64,000 bases of DNA from JBFXAF01 sp050184585 (lineage in GTDB: Bacteria > Pseudomonadota > Alphaproteobacteria > Rhizobiales > Rhizobiaceae), in NCBI GenBank assembly GCA_050184585.1, contig JBFXAF010000004.1:372001-436000 (forward strand), given 5' to 3'. Of this stretch, positions 24,927 through 33,112 are shown in pieces. The notes under the pieces are model-generated. The model saw only the letters and a program-made list of their open reading frames with translations, was not told where the DNA came from and made no database searches. Every line of letters begins with the position of its first letter. Within the stretch, counting starts at the first letter, position 1. A program made the translations under genes and the position numbers.

Positions 24927-25720
24927 GCAGTCAGCCCACTACCGGAACACCGGCGATGACCATCCTCGAGGCGAAAGCCATCCAGAAGAAGTTCGGCGGC
25001 TTCCAGGCGCTTTCGGACGTCAGTTTCGAGGTCGAGGCCGACCGGGTCTTTGCCATCATCGGGCCGAATGGCGCGGGCAAGACGACGCTGTTCAAAGTGC
25101 TCACGGGCGAGACCAAGAGCACGGCCGGCCACTGCTATTTCCGTGGCGAGAACATCTCGACCATGTCTGCCGACCAGCGGGTTGGCATCGGGCTCGGCCG
25201 CACCTTCCAGGTGGCTCGCACCTTCTCCAAGTTCAGCATCCTAGATAATGTCGTCGTAGCCATCGAGGCCCGGCGGCGCTCCCGTGGACAACGCGGCCGG
25301 CTCCTCAGCGTGAAGCCGTTGGGCGATGTCCTCGACGAAGCGGTCATGTGGCTCGAGCAGCTCGGCCTCGCCGCGCACTGGAAGTCGGAGGCCGGACACC
25401 TTTCGCTAGGCGACCGGAAACGGCTTGAACTGGCGATGGTGCTTGCGCTTGAGCCGGTGATGCTGTTCCTCGACGAGCCAACCGCGGGCATGTCGCAGCA
25501 CGAGCGGCGTCAGATCGTCGACCTGATCAAGCGCATCAAGGCGGACTACGGGCTGACCATCGTGCTCACCGAGCACGACATGGACTTCATCTTCCGCCTC
25601 GCCGACCGGCTGATGGTCATGAACCAGGGCAAGGTGGTCGCCAACGGCCTTCCGCTCGAGGTCAAGGAAGACAGAACGGTCAAGGAAATCTACCTCGGCA
25701 AGGAAGCGTTCCATGCTTGA
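24923..25720 (+). CDS. livG: LivG-like ABC transporter ATP-binding protein
   Basis: A 265-residue ATPase of the HAAT family. Walker A GPNGAGKT (about 49-56), a Q-loop in LGRTFQVAR, a degenerate signature LSLGDRKRLELA in place of LSGGQ (normal for LivG), Walker B 'VMLFLDEP' and the H-loop 'VLTEHDMDF'. The first ATG overlaps the permease stop (ATGA). A second ATG, 11 codons in, begins the conserved domain and could also be used. It pairs with the LivF protein downstream (8 nt overlap) to energise the fused permease. Confidence 0.93.
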   Translation: MSSQPTTGTPAMTILEAKAIQKKFGGFQALSDVSFEVEADRVFAIIGPNGAGKTTLFKVLTGETKSTAGHCYFRGENISTMSADQRVGIGLGRTFQVARTFSKFSILDNVVVAIEARRRSRGQRGRLLSVKPLGDVLDEAVMWLEQLGLAAHWKSEAGHLSLGDRKRLELAMVLALEPVMLFLDEPTAGMSQHERRQIVDLIKRIKADYGLTIVLTEHDMDFIFRLADRLMVMNQGKVVANGLPLEVKEDRTVKEIYLGKEAFHA

Positions 25721-26411
25721 GGTGAAGGGCCTCGACGCCTTCTACGGCGACAGTCACGTGCTGCATGGCGTCGACCTCGCCATCGGCACCGGGGGACGCG
25801 TCGCCGTGCTCGGGCGCAACGGCGCCGGCAAGTCGACGCTGCTCAAGAGCATCCTAGGTGCCGGTCCGACAACCAAAGGTACCATTGCCTGGGACGGCCA
25901 GGATATTTCGGCGCTTCCAGTCCACAAGCGTGCGCGTCTCGGCCTCTGCCTCGTTCCCGAGGACCGGCAGATCCTGCCGGATCTCACCGTTATCGAGAAC
26001 ATCGAGATGGCGCTGCGCGGCGCTGGCAACGCGGGCAAGCAGTCCGCTGCCTCCATCGTCGCGCGCTATCAGATGCTGATTCCGATCCGCGACCGCCTCG
26101 GCGGTGTGCTCTCGGGGGGCCAGCAACAGCTTCTCGCGCTGGCGCGCGCCGATGCCGCCGGCCCGAAACTGCTCCTGCTAGACGAGCCGACGGAGGGCCT
26201 CGCGCCGATCATCGTGGAATCGCTTGTCGAACATGTCCGCAACATCGTCGCGCAGGGCGGCGGGCTCTGCCTGTGCGAACAGAACATCTGGTTCTCCCGC
26301 CAATGCACCGATCGGGTCTGCGTGCTCGACACGGGCCGCATGGTCTTTTCCGGCACCTGGGCCGAGTTCGACGCCGACCCGGACATCAAGAACAAGTATC
26401 TCGCAGTCTGA
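25713..26411 (+). CDS. livF: LivF-like ABC transporter ATP-binding protein
   Basis: A 232-residue ATPase, normal LivF length, with Walker A GRNGAGKS (about 34-41), signature LSGGQQQ, Walker B 'KLLLLDEPTEGLAP' and the 'LCEQN' switch region in which the usual His is replaced by Gln-Asn, as in many LivF proteins. It overlaps livG by 8 nt and is followed 7 nt later by a crotonase. Together with the fused permease and livG it completes one importer, lacking only its own adjacent binding protein. Confidence 0.93.
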   Translation: MLEVKGLDAFYGDSHVLHGVDLAIGTGGRVAVLGRNGAGKSTLLKSILGAGPTTKGTIAWDGQDISALPVHKRARLGLCLVPEDRQILPDLTVIENIEMALRGAGNAGKQSAASIVARYQMLIPIRDRLGGVLSGGQQQLLALARADAAGPKLLLLDEPTEGLAPIIVESLVEHVRNIVAQGGGLCLCEQNIWFSRQCTDRVCVLDTGRMVFSGTWAEFDADPDIKNKYLAV

Positions 26412-26418
26412 GGACATC

Positions 26419-27231
26419 ATGAGCGTACGGAAATACGAGGACCTGAAGTTCGAGCTGGGCGCCGACGGCGTCGCCGTCGTCCGGCTGGGTAGGCCACCGG
26501 TCAACGCAGTCGACCGCGACATGTACATCGAGATCGCCGAACTCTTCTCTGACATTGACCAGATCGGAGACGTGCGCGCGGTGGTGCTCGCGGGCGAAGG
26601 CAAGCACTTCTGCGGGGGCAACGACCTCGACGAGTTCGCGACCATGACGCCAGAGAACGGCGTCGAGCGCATGTGGCGCGTGCGGGAGGCCTTTTTCGCG
26701 ATCGCGGAGTGCAAGGTGCCGGTGGTGGGCGCCGTGCAGGGCGTGGCACTTGGCACCGGCCTCGCAATCGCCGGCTCCTGCGATTTCGTCGTGGCCGCCT
26801 CGACGGCGCGCTTCGGCCTGCCGGAACTGACCGTCGGCGTCATGGGCGGCGCCCGCCATCTCGCCCGGATCGCGCCCGAACCGCTGGTCCGGCGCATGTT
26901 CTTCACGGGCGAGCACCTTCTGGCGGCCGATTTCAAAAATGCGGGCGGCTGCGTGGTGGTCTGCGAGCCCGGGGAACTGATGGAAAAAGCGCTCGCCTTC
27001 GCCCGGCGGATCGCGTCATTCAGCCCTACGGCGGCCCGCGTAGCCAAGCAGGTGCTGGGCCGCATCGAGTGGATGGATCTGCGGGCCGGATACGAGTTCG
27101 AACAAGATGCGACCGTCCGCATGGCCGGCTTCCCCGATTCCAAGGAGGCGCTGGCCGCCTTCCGCGAGAAGCGGGCGCCGCGCTACGAACCGGTCAGCAA
27201 GGCGAACGACCTCTATTCGAACCGGAGGTAG
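26419..27231 (+). CDS. Enoyl-CoA hydratase/isomerase-family protein
   Basis: A 270-residue crotonase-fold protein. The oxyanion-hole segments HFCGGNDLDE and GVALGTGLAIAG are present. The first hydratase Glu is replaced (GTGLAI rather than GGGxEL), but the second is kept in LPELTVGVMGG, a pattern seen in isomerases and some hydratases. ATG at 26419 has AGGACATC in front; the frame extends upstream into livF but has no alternative site. It is the last gene of the Liv operon, so it acts on the imported compound after CoA activation, perhaps with the ligase at 17.6 kb (inference). Confidence 0.88.
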   Translation: MSVRKYEDLKFELGADGVAVVRLGRPPVNAVDRDMYIEIAELFSDIDQIGDVRAVVLAGEGKHFCGGNDLDEFATMTPENGVERMWRVREAFFAIAECKVPVVGAVQGVALGTGLAIAGSCDFVVAASTARFGLPELTVGVMGGARHLARIAPEPLVRRMFFTGEHLLAADFKNAGGCVVVCEPGELMEKALAFARRIASFSPTAARVAKQVLGRIEWMDLRAGYEFEQDATVRMAGFPDSKEALAAFREKRAPRYEPVSKANDLYSNRR

Positions 27232-27349
27232 CCGGGCTCCATTCCCAGTCAATGGGCGCTAGCGTCCACACGTAAAGCCCAAAGTCTCCCATCGATCTGA
27301 GGCAATCCACATCTGTTGCACCGTCAGTATTAGCGCACCGCCACCTACC

Positions 27350-27745
27350 TTACCGTTCCGAACCGGGGTTCGTGGTTCGCGCCGGAGGATGGACGATTGT
27401 TCGAATGATCCTAGTGATCGGCTGGCGCTCAGGGACGTTGACGCCGAACTGATCCATGAGCTTCACGACGAGCGCGATCGACCGCGGATCGCCCTTGATG
27501 GCCTTGGCAACGAGCGACTTGAACAGCGCCAGGCGTTGTTCGATCACCTTTTGCTCGCCGCCTTCCACGATCGTGACCGGCGCCGATAGGGCAATTTCAA
27601 GCAGCGCCCGGGCGGTCCTTGTTCCCTTCGGTCGTCCACGGGGGTTGCCGGAGGACCCTTTCTGGAAGCGGCTGGTGACCGGAGGCCTGCCGTAGCCGAC
27701 CTTATAGGGAACCGCAGGCGGCAGCATCGACCTTTGCCTGGTCAT
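27350..27745 (-). CDS. DUF5681-domain protein
   Basis: A 131-residue protein with the DUF5681 hallmark 'SRFQKGSSGNPRGRPKGTR' (about 24-43), a basic Gly/Pro-rich N-terminus resembling an AT-hook followed by a helical region. Function is unknown. Such genes usually sit beside phage-like or integrative elements and next to a ParB-domain DNA methylase, as here. Its ATG overlaps the stop of the upstream methylase stub (ATGA), the arrangement expected for the intact pair. It is probably a leftover of that cassette and not part of the catabolic operons on either side. Confidence 0.75.
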   Translation of the reverse strand: MTRQRSMLPPAVPYKVGYGRPPVTSRFQKGSSGNPRGRPKGTRTARALLEIALSAPVTIVEGGEQKVIEQRLALFKSLVAKAIKGDPRSIALVVKLMDQFGVNVPERQPITRIIRTIVHPPARTTNPGSER

Positions 27746-28056
27746 TCGGCCGCCTTCGCCGACATAGCAGCTGGGCCCGTCTCGATGCCGCAGGCGACCA
27801 GTTCGGCATCGTCCCTGGCATAAGCTTCCCAGCGTCGGATAATCCGGTCGCAGTAGACCGGATCAAGCTCGACCAGGGAACAGCGGCGACCCGTCTTGTG
27901 CGCGGCAATCAGCGTCGAGCCGGAACCACCGAAGAGGTCGAGCACGATCGCGCCCCGCGCCGACACGTCCTTGATCGCATCGGCGATCATCTGCACCGGC
28001 TTGACGGTGGGGTGCAGTTGAAGCTCTTCCATGCGGCCAGCCTTCAACGGACACAC
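27742..28056 (-). pseudogene. 3' remnant of a DNA (cytosine-N4/adenine-N6) methylase
   Basis: About 100 residues matching only the C-terminal end of a beta-class DNA methylase: LHPTVKPV, the AdoMet motif VLDLFGGSGSTL and VELDP. The catalytic DPPY/NPPY motif, the target-recognition region and the ParB-like N-terminus usual for this family are missing. Homology starts around 28045; upstream the frame continues as unrelated sequence to a stop near 28092. The GTG at 28056 has no ribosome site. It is a truncated gene, cut where region B begins. Confidence 0.75.
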
Positions 28057-28114
28057 TCTGGTTGTTGATGGCGGCTGGAGCGTTACCGGCTACGTGGCCG
28101 CCACCAGCGACCCA

Positions 28115-29569
28115 TCATGACGACGCCTGTTCCTCGTTCAAAGGCGCGGGCCCTTCACCGTCAGGAACCGCCACCGCGCCATTGAAGCGTGGATCGCTGA
28201 TGCCGGACAATGTTCCATCGGAGAGGCGTACCGCGGCGGAGGCCGGCCCGTAGAATTCATCGCGTTCAATCACGCGCGCTGAAGGAACCAACTCGTCCAG
28301 CGGTCGCTCGACCTCCAGCGTGCCATCGATGGCCACAGAGACACGCGGGCTGGCGATTGCGCTCCCGACTCGCAGGCGGCGGACAAGCAGGTCAACGATG
28401 AAGGTCGTAGTAAGGCCAGGGATACGCCGCCCGCCGGGCGATCCGAAGGCGCAGGTCTGGCTCCGGTCGGTGATGACGATCGGGCAGATGTTTGCCTGAG
28501 CGAACACAGGCCCTTGGGCAGTCCGGGGGGCGACCAGAATGTTCGCTCCGCAGTTCAGCAACACACCCGTTTCGAAATCGAGCATCCCGCTGCCGAACCA
28601 AAGCGGTCCGTGTGTGAAGGTCAGCGAGACGGTGCCGCCTTCACTATCCGACGTACACAGGTGCGTCGTGTGCTGGACGGTGCCCGCCGGCGCGACGATG
28701 CCGCGAGTTGCGGCGTCGCGACGCGACCAAGCTTCGCGCAACGCGGTTTCCAGACGGTCGATGCGGACCGCGTCGCTGTCCGCCCAGCCGCAAGGCAAGT
28801 TTTCGAGAATGGAGGAAGCCTGTTTGCAGACCCCGAAGCCTGAGCGCTCCTCGTCCGGTCCATGGATCGTGGCGCCGGCTAATGTGAAGGATCGCGCCGG
28901 ACGGACCTCGGCATTGGCGTCTGCAAAGTCAATGCTCGCCAAAGAGCCACCCTGCACAGCGACCGTTCGGGCAATGGCCTCCGGGATCGGTCCTGTTCTC
29001 ATCGCATCGGCGCCATCTTCGGCGAGCACGGCCAGCGTTTCGGCCAGGGCGGGTTGGCGAACGACTGCGCCGTCATGGTCCAAGGCCCCGAAAAGTGAGC
29101 GGAAACCCGGATCGGTGTTGAAACGCCTGACCCAACGCACCGCGCGGATCAGGTCCGGACCAGCCTCGAAACCATCTCTGGCGAGCACTGTGGCGGGCAG
29201 CAGGAGATCGGCCCACGGCAAGCGCCCGAACCGCATGCTCAACTCCCACAGGCCGGGTACCACCGTCGGGATCGTGACCGACATGCCGCCGTGAACGAAA
29301 GGTCCCTTCCGAGGCGCGGCCGCCAGACGCTTCGCTTCGAATCGGCGCGGCGGCGCGGTGTTGAAATCGACCTGGGCAACATCCCCCGAACCATTCGCGA
29401 CAACCGCGTAGCCGCCATAGGCTCCGATGCCGCAGTTGGCAGGGTCGGTTACCGCCAAAGCGAAAGCCGCCGCCACCGCGGCGTCCGCGGCGTTCCCTCC
29501 GGCGCGGAAGATGGCAGCACCGGCCTCGGCGGCCTCCGCGCGGGCACAGGTGACGACGCCCCGGCTCAT
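28115..29569 (-). CDS. Gamma-glutamyltransferase-family protein
   Basis: A 484-residue Ntn-hydrolase of the gamma-glutamyltranspeptidase family. The autoprocessing/nucleophile Thr is in HTTHLCT (about 318-324), and the downstream 'AFGSPGGRRIPG' block binds the alpha-carboxylate in known enzymes. It is shorter than periplasmic GGT and has no signal peptide, so it probably acts in the cytoplasm. Family members hydrolyse amides of dicarboxylic acids (gamma-glutamyl, glutaryl- or cephalosporin-acyl). The ATG at 29569 is preceded by a GTG at 29572; both lie 7-10 nt after the biotin carboxylase stop. As last gene of the carboxylase operon, it may release a dicarboxylate from an amide (inference). 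Confidence 0.88.
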   Translation of the reverse strand: MSRGVVTCARAEAAEAGAAIFRAGGNAADAAVAAAFALAVTDPANCGIGAYGGYAVVANGSGDVAQVDFNTAPPRRFEAKRLAAAPRKGPFVHGGMSVTIPTVVPGLWELSMRFGRLPWADLLLPATVLARDGFEAGPDLIRAVRWVRRFNTDPGFRSLFGALDHDGAVVRQPALAETLAVLAEDGADAMRTGPIPEAIARTVAVQGGSLASIDFADANAEVRPARSFTLAGATIHGPDEERSGFGVCKQASSILENLPCGWADSDAVRIDRLETALREAWSRRDAATRGIVAPAGTVQHTTHLCTSDSEGGTVSLTFTHGPLWFGSGMLDFETGVLLNCGANILVAPRTAQGPVFAQANICPIVITDRSQTCAFGSPGGRRIPGLTTTFIVDLLVRRLRVGSAIASPRVSVAIDGTLEVERPLDELVPSARVIERDEFYGPASAAVRLSDGTLSGISDPRFNGAVAVPDGEGPAPLNEEQASS

Positions 29570-29578
29570 CACCTCACT

Positions 29579-30943
29579 TCAGTAACCGAGAACGTCGTGA
29601 ACAAAGCGCGTGCTGAAGCTGCCCGAGACGAAGGCGGGATGGTTGACGAGATCACGATGGAAGGGGAGCGTGGTGTGCACTCCTTCCACCCGCATCTCGC
29701 GCAGCGCCCGGTCGATCCGCCGCAGCGCTTCATCGCGATCTTCGCCCCAGCAGACGACCTTGGCGAGCAGGGCGTCGTAGAAAGGCGGCACCGTGGCGCC
29801 GGTCTCCAGGTGGCTGTCGACGCGCACACCCGGACCGCCGGGCGCGGAGTAGACCGAGACCTGGCCGGGGGCCGGCCTGAAGCCTTCGAGATGGTTCTCG
29901 GCGTTGATGCGGCACTCGACCGAGTGGCCACGAAAGCGCACATCCTCCTGGCGCAGGCCGAGCGGTTCGCCGGCGGCAATGCGCAACTGCTGCTTCACCA
30001 GATCGATGCCGGTGATCATCTCCGTCACCGGATGCTCGACCTGGATGCGTGTGTTCATCTCGATGAAATAGAACCTGCGCTCGTCCTGATCGAAGATGAA
30101 CTCGACGGTGCCTGCGCTGGAGTAGCCGACGCTGCGGCATAGCCTCACGGCCGCGTCGCACAGTTCGTTCCGCAACCCCTTGTCCAGCGCCACGCAGGGC
30201 GCTTCCTCGACCAGCTTCTGGTTCCGCCGCTGCACGGTGCAGTCGCGTTCGCCGAGATGGATCACGTCCTTGCCGTCGCCGAGCACCTGCACTTCGACGT
30301 GCCGGATGTTCTCCATGTATTTTTCGACATAGATCGAGCCATCTCCAAACGCGGCCAGCGCCTCGCGCGACGCCTCCGTGACCATGTTCGCCAGATCGTC
30401 TCGGGTGCGCACCACCCGCATGCCGCGGCCGCCCCCGCCTGCAGCCGCCTTGATCAGAACGGGAAAGCCCACCGCGCGGGCCACATCCGCCGCCATCGAA
30501 GGGTCACCGACGGCACCATCCGAGCCCGGCGTCGTCGGAATACCCGCAACCTTGGCGGCTTCCCGGGCAGCGATCTTGTCGCCCATCTGCCGGATCGTTT
30601 CCGCACGCGGACCGACGAATACGATCCCCTGCTCTTCGCAAAGCGCCGCGAACGTCGCGTTCTCGGACAGGAATCCGTAGCCGGGGTGGATGGCATCGGC
30701 CCCGAAGGCGACGGCCGTCCCAACGATGCCGGGGCCGTTCAGATAGCTCTTCGCCGCGGCGCTATGCCCTATGCACACGGCCCGGTCGGCCAGCCGGGTG
30801 GGCAGCGAACCACGATCGGCTTCCGAAAAGACCGCGACCGTCTCGATGCCCAGTTCGCGGCAGGCACGGATGACCCGCAAGGCGATCTCGCCACGATTGG
30901 CGACAAGCACCCGCTTGAGGCGGCGGCCGGGGGCGTCAGCCAT
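29579..30943 (-). CDS. accC: Biotin carboxylase subunit
   Basis: A 454-residue biotin carboxylase (ATP-grasp) that carboxylates the biotin on BCCP with bicarbonate and ATP. Motifs: 'KRVLVANRGEIALRVIRACR' N-terminus, the glycine-rich loop 'AAAGGGGRGM', 'HVEVQVLGD', catalytic 'EMNTRIQVEHPVTE' and the RRNQK loop. Length is standard for AccC. It overlaps accB by 8 nt and follows a pyruvate-carboxylase-type carboxyltransferase, so it serves a three-part carboxylase and probably not fatty-acid synthesis. The gene symbol denotes the family; this is probably a catabolic paralogue of housekeeping accC. Confidence 0.93.
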   Translation of the reverse strand: MADAPGRRLKRVLVANRGEIALRVIRACRELGIETVAVFSEADRGSLPTRLADRAVCIGHSAAAKSYLNGPGIVGTAVAFGADAIHPGYGFLSENATFAALCEEQGIVFVGPRAETIRQMGDKIAAREAAKVAGIPTTPGSDGAVGDPSMAADVARAVGFPVLIKAAAGGGGRGMRVVRTRDDLANMVTEASREALAAFGDGSIYVEKYMENIRHVEVQVLGDGKDVIHLGERDCTVQRRNQKLVEEAPCVALDKGLRNELCDAAVRLCRSVGYSSAGTVEFIFDQDERRFYFIEMNTRIQVEHPVTEMITGIDLVKQQLRIAAGEPLGLRQEDVRFRGHSVECRINAENHLEGFRPAPGQVSVYSAPGGPGVRVDSHLETGATVPPFYDALLAKVVCWGEDRDEALRRIDRALREMRVEGVHTTLPFHRDLVNHPAFVSGSFSTRFVHDVLGY

Positions 30944-31430
30944 CGATCTTGAGCACGATCAGCGGCTGGTTGAACTCGACCGGTTGCCCGTCCTCGACCA
31001 GGATGCGGCTGACGCTGCCGCCGCGTTCGCTCTGGATCGAGTTCATCAGCTTCATCACTTCGATGATGCAGAGCACCTTGTTTGGCACGATCTTCTGGCC
31101 GACTTCCACAAAGGGTGGCTCCAGCGGGGCGGGCGACCGGTAGAAGGTCCCCACCATCGGCGCCCGAACGACGTACTCGTCGGCCGCGAAGGATGCCGCA
31201 GCAGGCGACGCTGCCGGGACAGCGACCGGAACAGTCGGCGCAGCCAGAGCAACCGGCTTCGGTGCAACCACATCTGCGGACGGCACTGCGGGCGCGCTCC
31301 CCGCCTGCCCGCGCGAGATGCGGATTTCGGTCATGCCGTACTTCAGCGAGAAGTCGGTGACATCGGTCGCGGCCGTGATGATCTCGATGATCGCCTCGAC
31401 TTCCTGCTTGGTTAGTTCGGAAGAACTCAC
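30936..31430 (-). CDS. accB: Biotin carboxyl carrier protein
   Basis: A 164-residue BCCP. The C-terminal biotinyl domain has EVMKLMNS with the biotinylated Lys127, preceded by 'VRAPMVGTFYRSP', the thumb region typical of acetyl-CoA-carboxylase-type BCCP. An Ala/Pro/Val-rich linker spans about residues 42-80, and the N-terminal 40 residues are helical. It lies between the carboxyltransferase (16 nt gap) and accC (8 nt overlap), so all three are made together. As with accC, a catabolic paralogue is likely. Confidence 0.93.
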   Translation of the reverse strand: MSSSELTKQEVEAIIEIITAATDVTDFSLKYGMTEIRISRGQAGSAPAVPSADVVAPKPVALAAPTVPVAVPAASPAAASFAADEYVVRAPMVGTFYRSPAPLEPPFVEVGQKIVPNKVLCIIEVMKLMNSIQSERGGSVSRILVEDGQPVEFNQPLIVLKIDG

Positions 31431-31446
31431 GATACCTCCAGCCGTT

Positions 31447-32949
31447 TCAGCGCGTGGTGACGGAGAGCGACAGGTCGCCGCGGCTGATGCTCACCCGAGC
31501 CTTCCTGCGCGCTCCGACGACGGCTCGGACAAGCTCCACGACCGGCGAACCAACCACGACGCCGCTGCCGCTCTTCGTAGCGTCTATCATGTCGTCGACA
31601 CTCTTGCCGGGAAGCATCATGCGAAGCAGGCGCTCGTCGTCGCCGATCCCCGGATACTTGGCCCGAAGCTTCGCCACACCAGGCTCGATCGGCCGCGGGA
31701 CGAGCGGTATGTCACGGGCGCCATTCTCGACGATGCGGTCCATCGCGTTCTGGTCGACCGGTCCGAGCAGTTTGCCGAAATAGCCGAGCACGTACTTCTT
31801 CACCTCGTTCGGCACGACGCGGTATCGCTCGCCATGAACGACATTGAGCACGGCCTGGGTGCCGACGAACTGCGCGAAGGGCGTGATCATGATCGGCCAG
31901 GCCAGATCGCGGCGGACCCGAGCGCACTCCTGCAGAAGCTCGTCGAACTTGTGCGCGATGCCGGCAGCCTTCAGCTGTTCGCGGAAATTGCTCAGCATGC
32001 CACCGGGGATCTGATGCTCGTAATGGAAGGCGTCATACTCCGCGGGAGTCCCCACCGGCTTGCCCTCACGCTCGGCGATGGCGCTGAAATGCTCGCTCAC
32101 CTCCTCGATCAGGCTGTCGTCGACGTTCACGACAAAGCCGAGCTGGCGCAAATTGCGCACGACTGTCTGCGTTGCCGGCTGGGCTGCTCCGTTCGCCAGC
32201 GGCTTGATCGAAAGGTGGAGCTGATCGCAGCCGAGCTTCGCGCCCTCCAGATAGACCAGCGGGGCAAGTCCCGTGAGGCAGTGGCTGTGCAACTCGATCG
32301 GACGTGATCCTGAGACGGCGCGAATCGCCGGCACCAGGCTGCGTATCCGGTCGACGGTCAGGAGCCCGCCCGGGTCCTTGATCATCAGGGAATCGACATC
32401 AGCCTGCATGATCAGCTGTCGCGCTGTCTCCGCATAGTGCGCGTCGGTGTGCAGCGGGCTCTCGCAGAAAGAGAGAGCGCCGAAGGTGTAGGCGCCGAGC
32501 GCCTTTGCGTGGCGCAAGCCGCCCGCGATGTTGGCGATGTCATTCAGCCCGTCGAAGGAACCGATGATGCGAAAGCCGTTGGCGAAAAGTCTTTCGACCC
32601 ACAGCTCGATGACGTCCTCCGGAAGAAAATCGAAGGATGCGAGATTTCGGCTGCGGATCAACGCACGGAACTTCGTATTCGGCGCGCCGGCGTGCACGCG
32701 CCGCACCCGCTCCCATGGGTCTTCCTTCAAGTAGCGAACGGCCACGTCGAACTGGATCGCACCCATTAGGTCGACGGACTCAAAACCTACCCTGTCGAAC
32801 TTCGACAGCACCGGCAGCATGTGCTCGGTGCGCATACGCGTCGCCCACAGACATTGATGGGCGTCCCTTAGGGTGGTGTCTATGACACGGATCTCGCGTC
32901 CGGTGACGCCTTGCTCGGCCATGATCGAAACGGAGCTCGTGCTACTCAT
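31447..32949 (-). CDS. Biotin-dependent carboxyltransferase, PycB/OadA type
   Basis: A 500-residue HMGL-fold carboxyltransferase like pyruvate carboxylase subunit B or oxaloacetate decarboxylase alpha, but without the C-terminal biotinyl domain, which is supplied by the separate BCCP. Metal and substrate residues are visible: TTLRDAHQ (Asp), MIKDPGG (the Lys that is carbamylated in PC), LHSHC (metal His pair) and IPGGMLSN. The expected 'SMSG..SQP' loop reads PLANGAAQP, so the acceptor may not be pyruvate. Start at 32949; a second ATG at 32922 is possible, and neither has a good ribosome site. It is divergent from lysR with a shared operator. Pyruvate or another 2-oxo acid is the most conservative substrate guess. 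Confidence 0.88.
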   Translation of the reverse strand: MSSTSSVSIMAEQGVTGREIRVIDTTLRDAHQCLWATRMRTEHMLPVLSKFDRVGFESVDLMGAIQFDVAVRYLKEDPWERVRRVHAGAPNTKFRALIRSRNLASFDFLPEDVIELWVERLFANGFRIIGSFDGLNDIANIAGGLRHAKALGAYTFGALSFCESPLHTDAHYAETARQLIMQADVDSLMIKDPGGLLTVDRIRSLVPAIRAVSGSRPIELHSHCLTGLAPLVYLEGAKLGCDQLHLSIKPLANGAAQPATQTVVRNLRQLGFVVNVDDSLIEEVSEHFSAIAEREGKPVGTPAEYDAFHYEHQIPGGMLSNFREQLKAAGIAHKFDELLQECARVRRDLAWPIMITPFAQFVGTQAVLNVVHGERYRVVPNEVKKYVLGYFGKLLGPVDQNAMDRIVENGARDIPLVPRPIEPGVAKLRAKYPGIGDDERLLRMMLPGKSVDDMIDATKSGSGVVVGSPVVELVRAVVGARRKARVSISRGDLSLSVTTR

Positions 32950-33029
32950 GATCGTGATGCTTTACGCCCGGCGAGGCGATGGCAAGACGCTTATAGGTTC
33001 GGCATGTCTTGAAGAAAATTGAAAAAGGA

Positions 33030-33044
33030 TGAACTATTAATTCA
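33030..33044. promoter_or_regulatory. Inverted repeat TGAA-N7-TTCA (site 1) between carboxylase and lysR
   Basis: The sequence TGAACTATTAATTCA is an inverted repeat in the 163 bp divergent gap, 81 nt before the carboxyltransferase start and 69 nt before lysR. Four related copies occur upstream of other operons in region B. Position in the shared divergent promoter is the classic place for an autoregulatory LysR binding site. Confidence 0.6.
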
Positions 33045-33112
33045 CCCTGGCTTGAAGGTCGCGAGATCGAGACGCACAGCCTCAGCGAGGAACAAGACCG
33101 GCTGGAGCAGCT

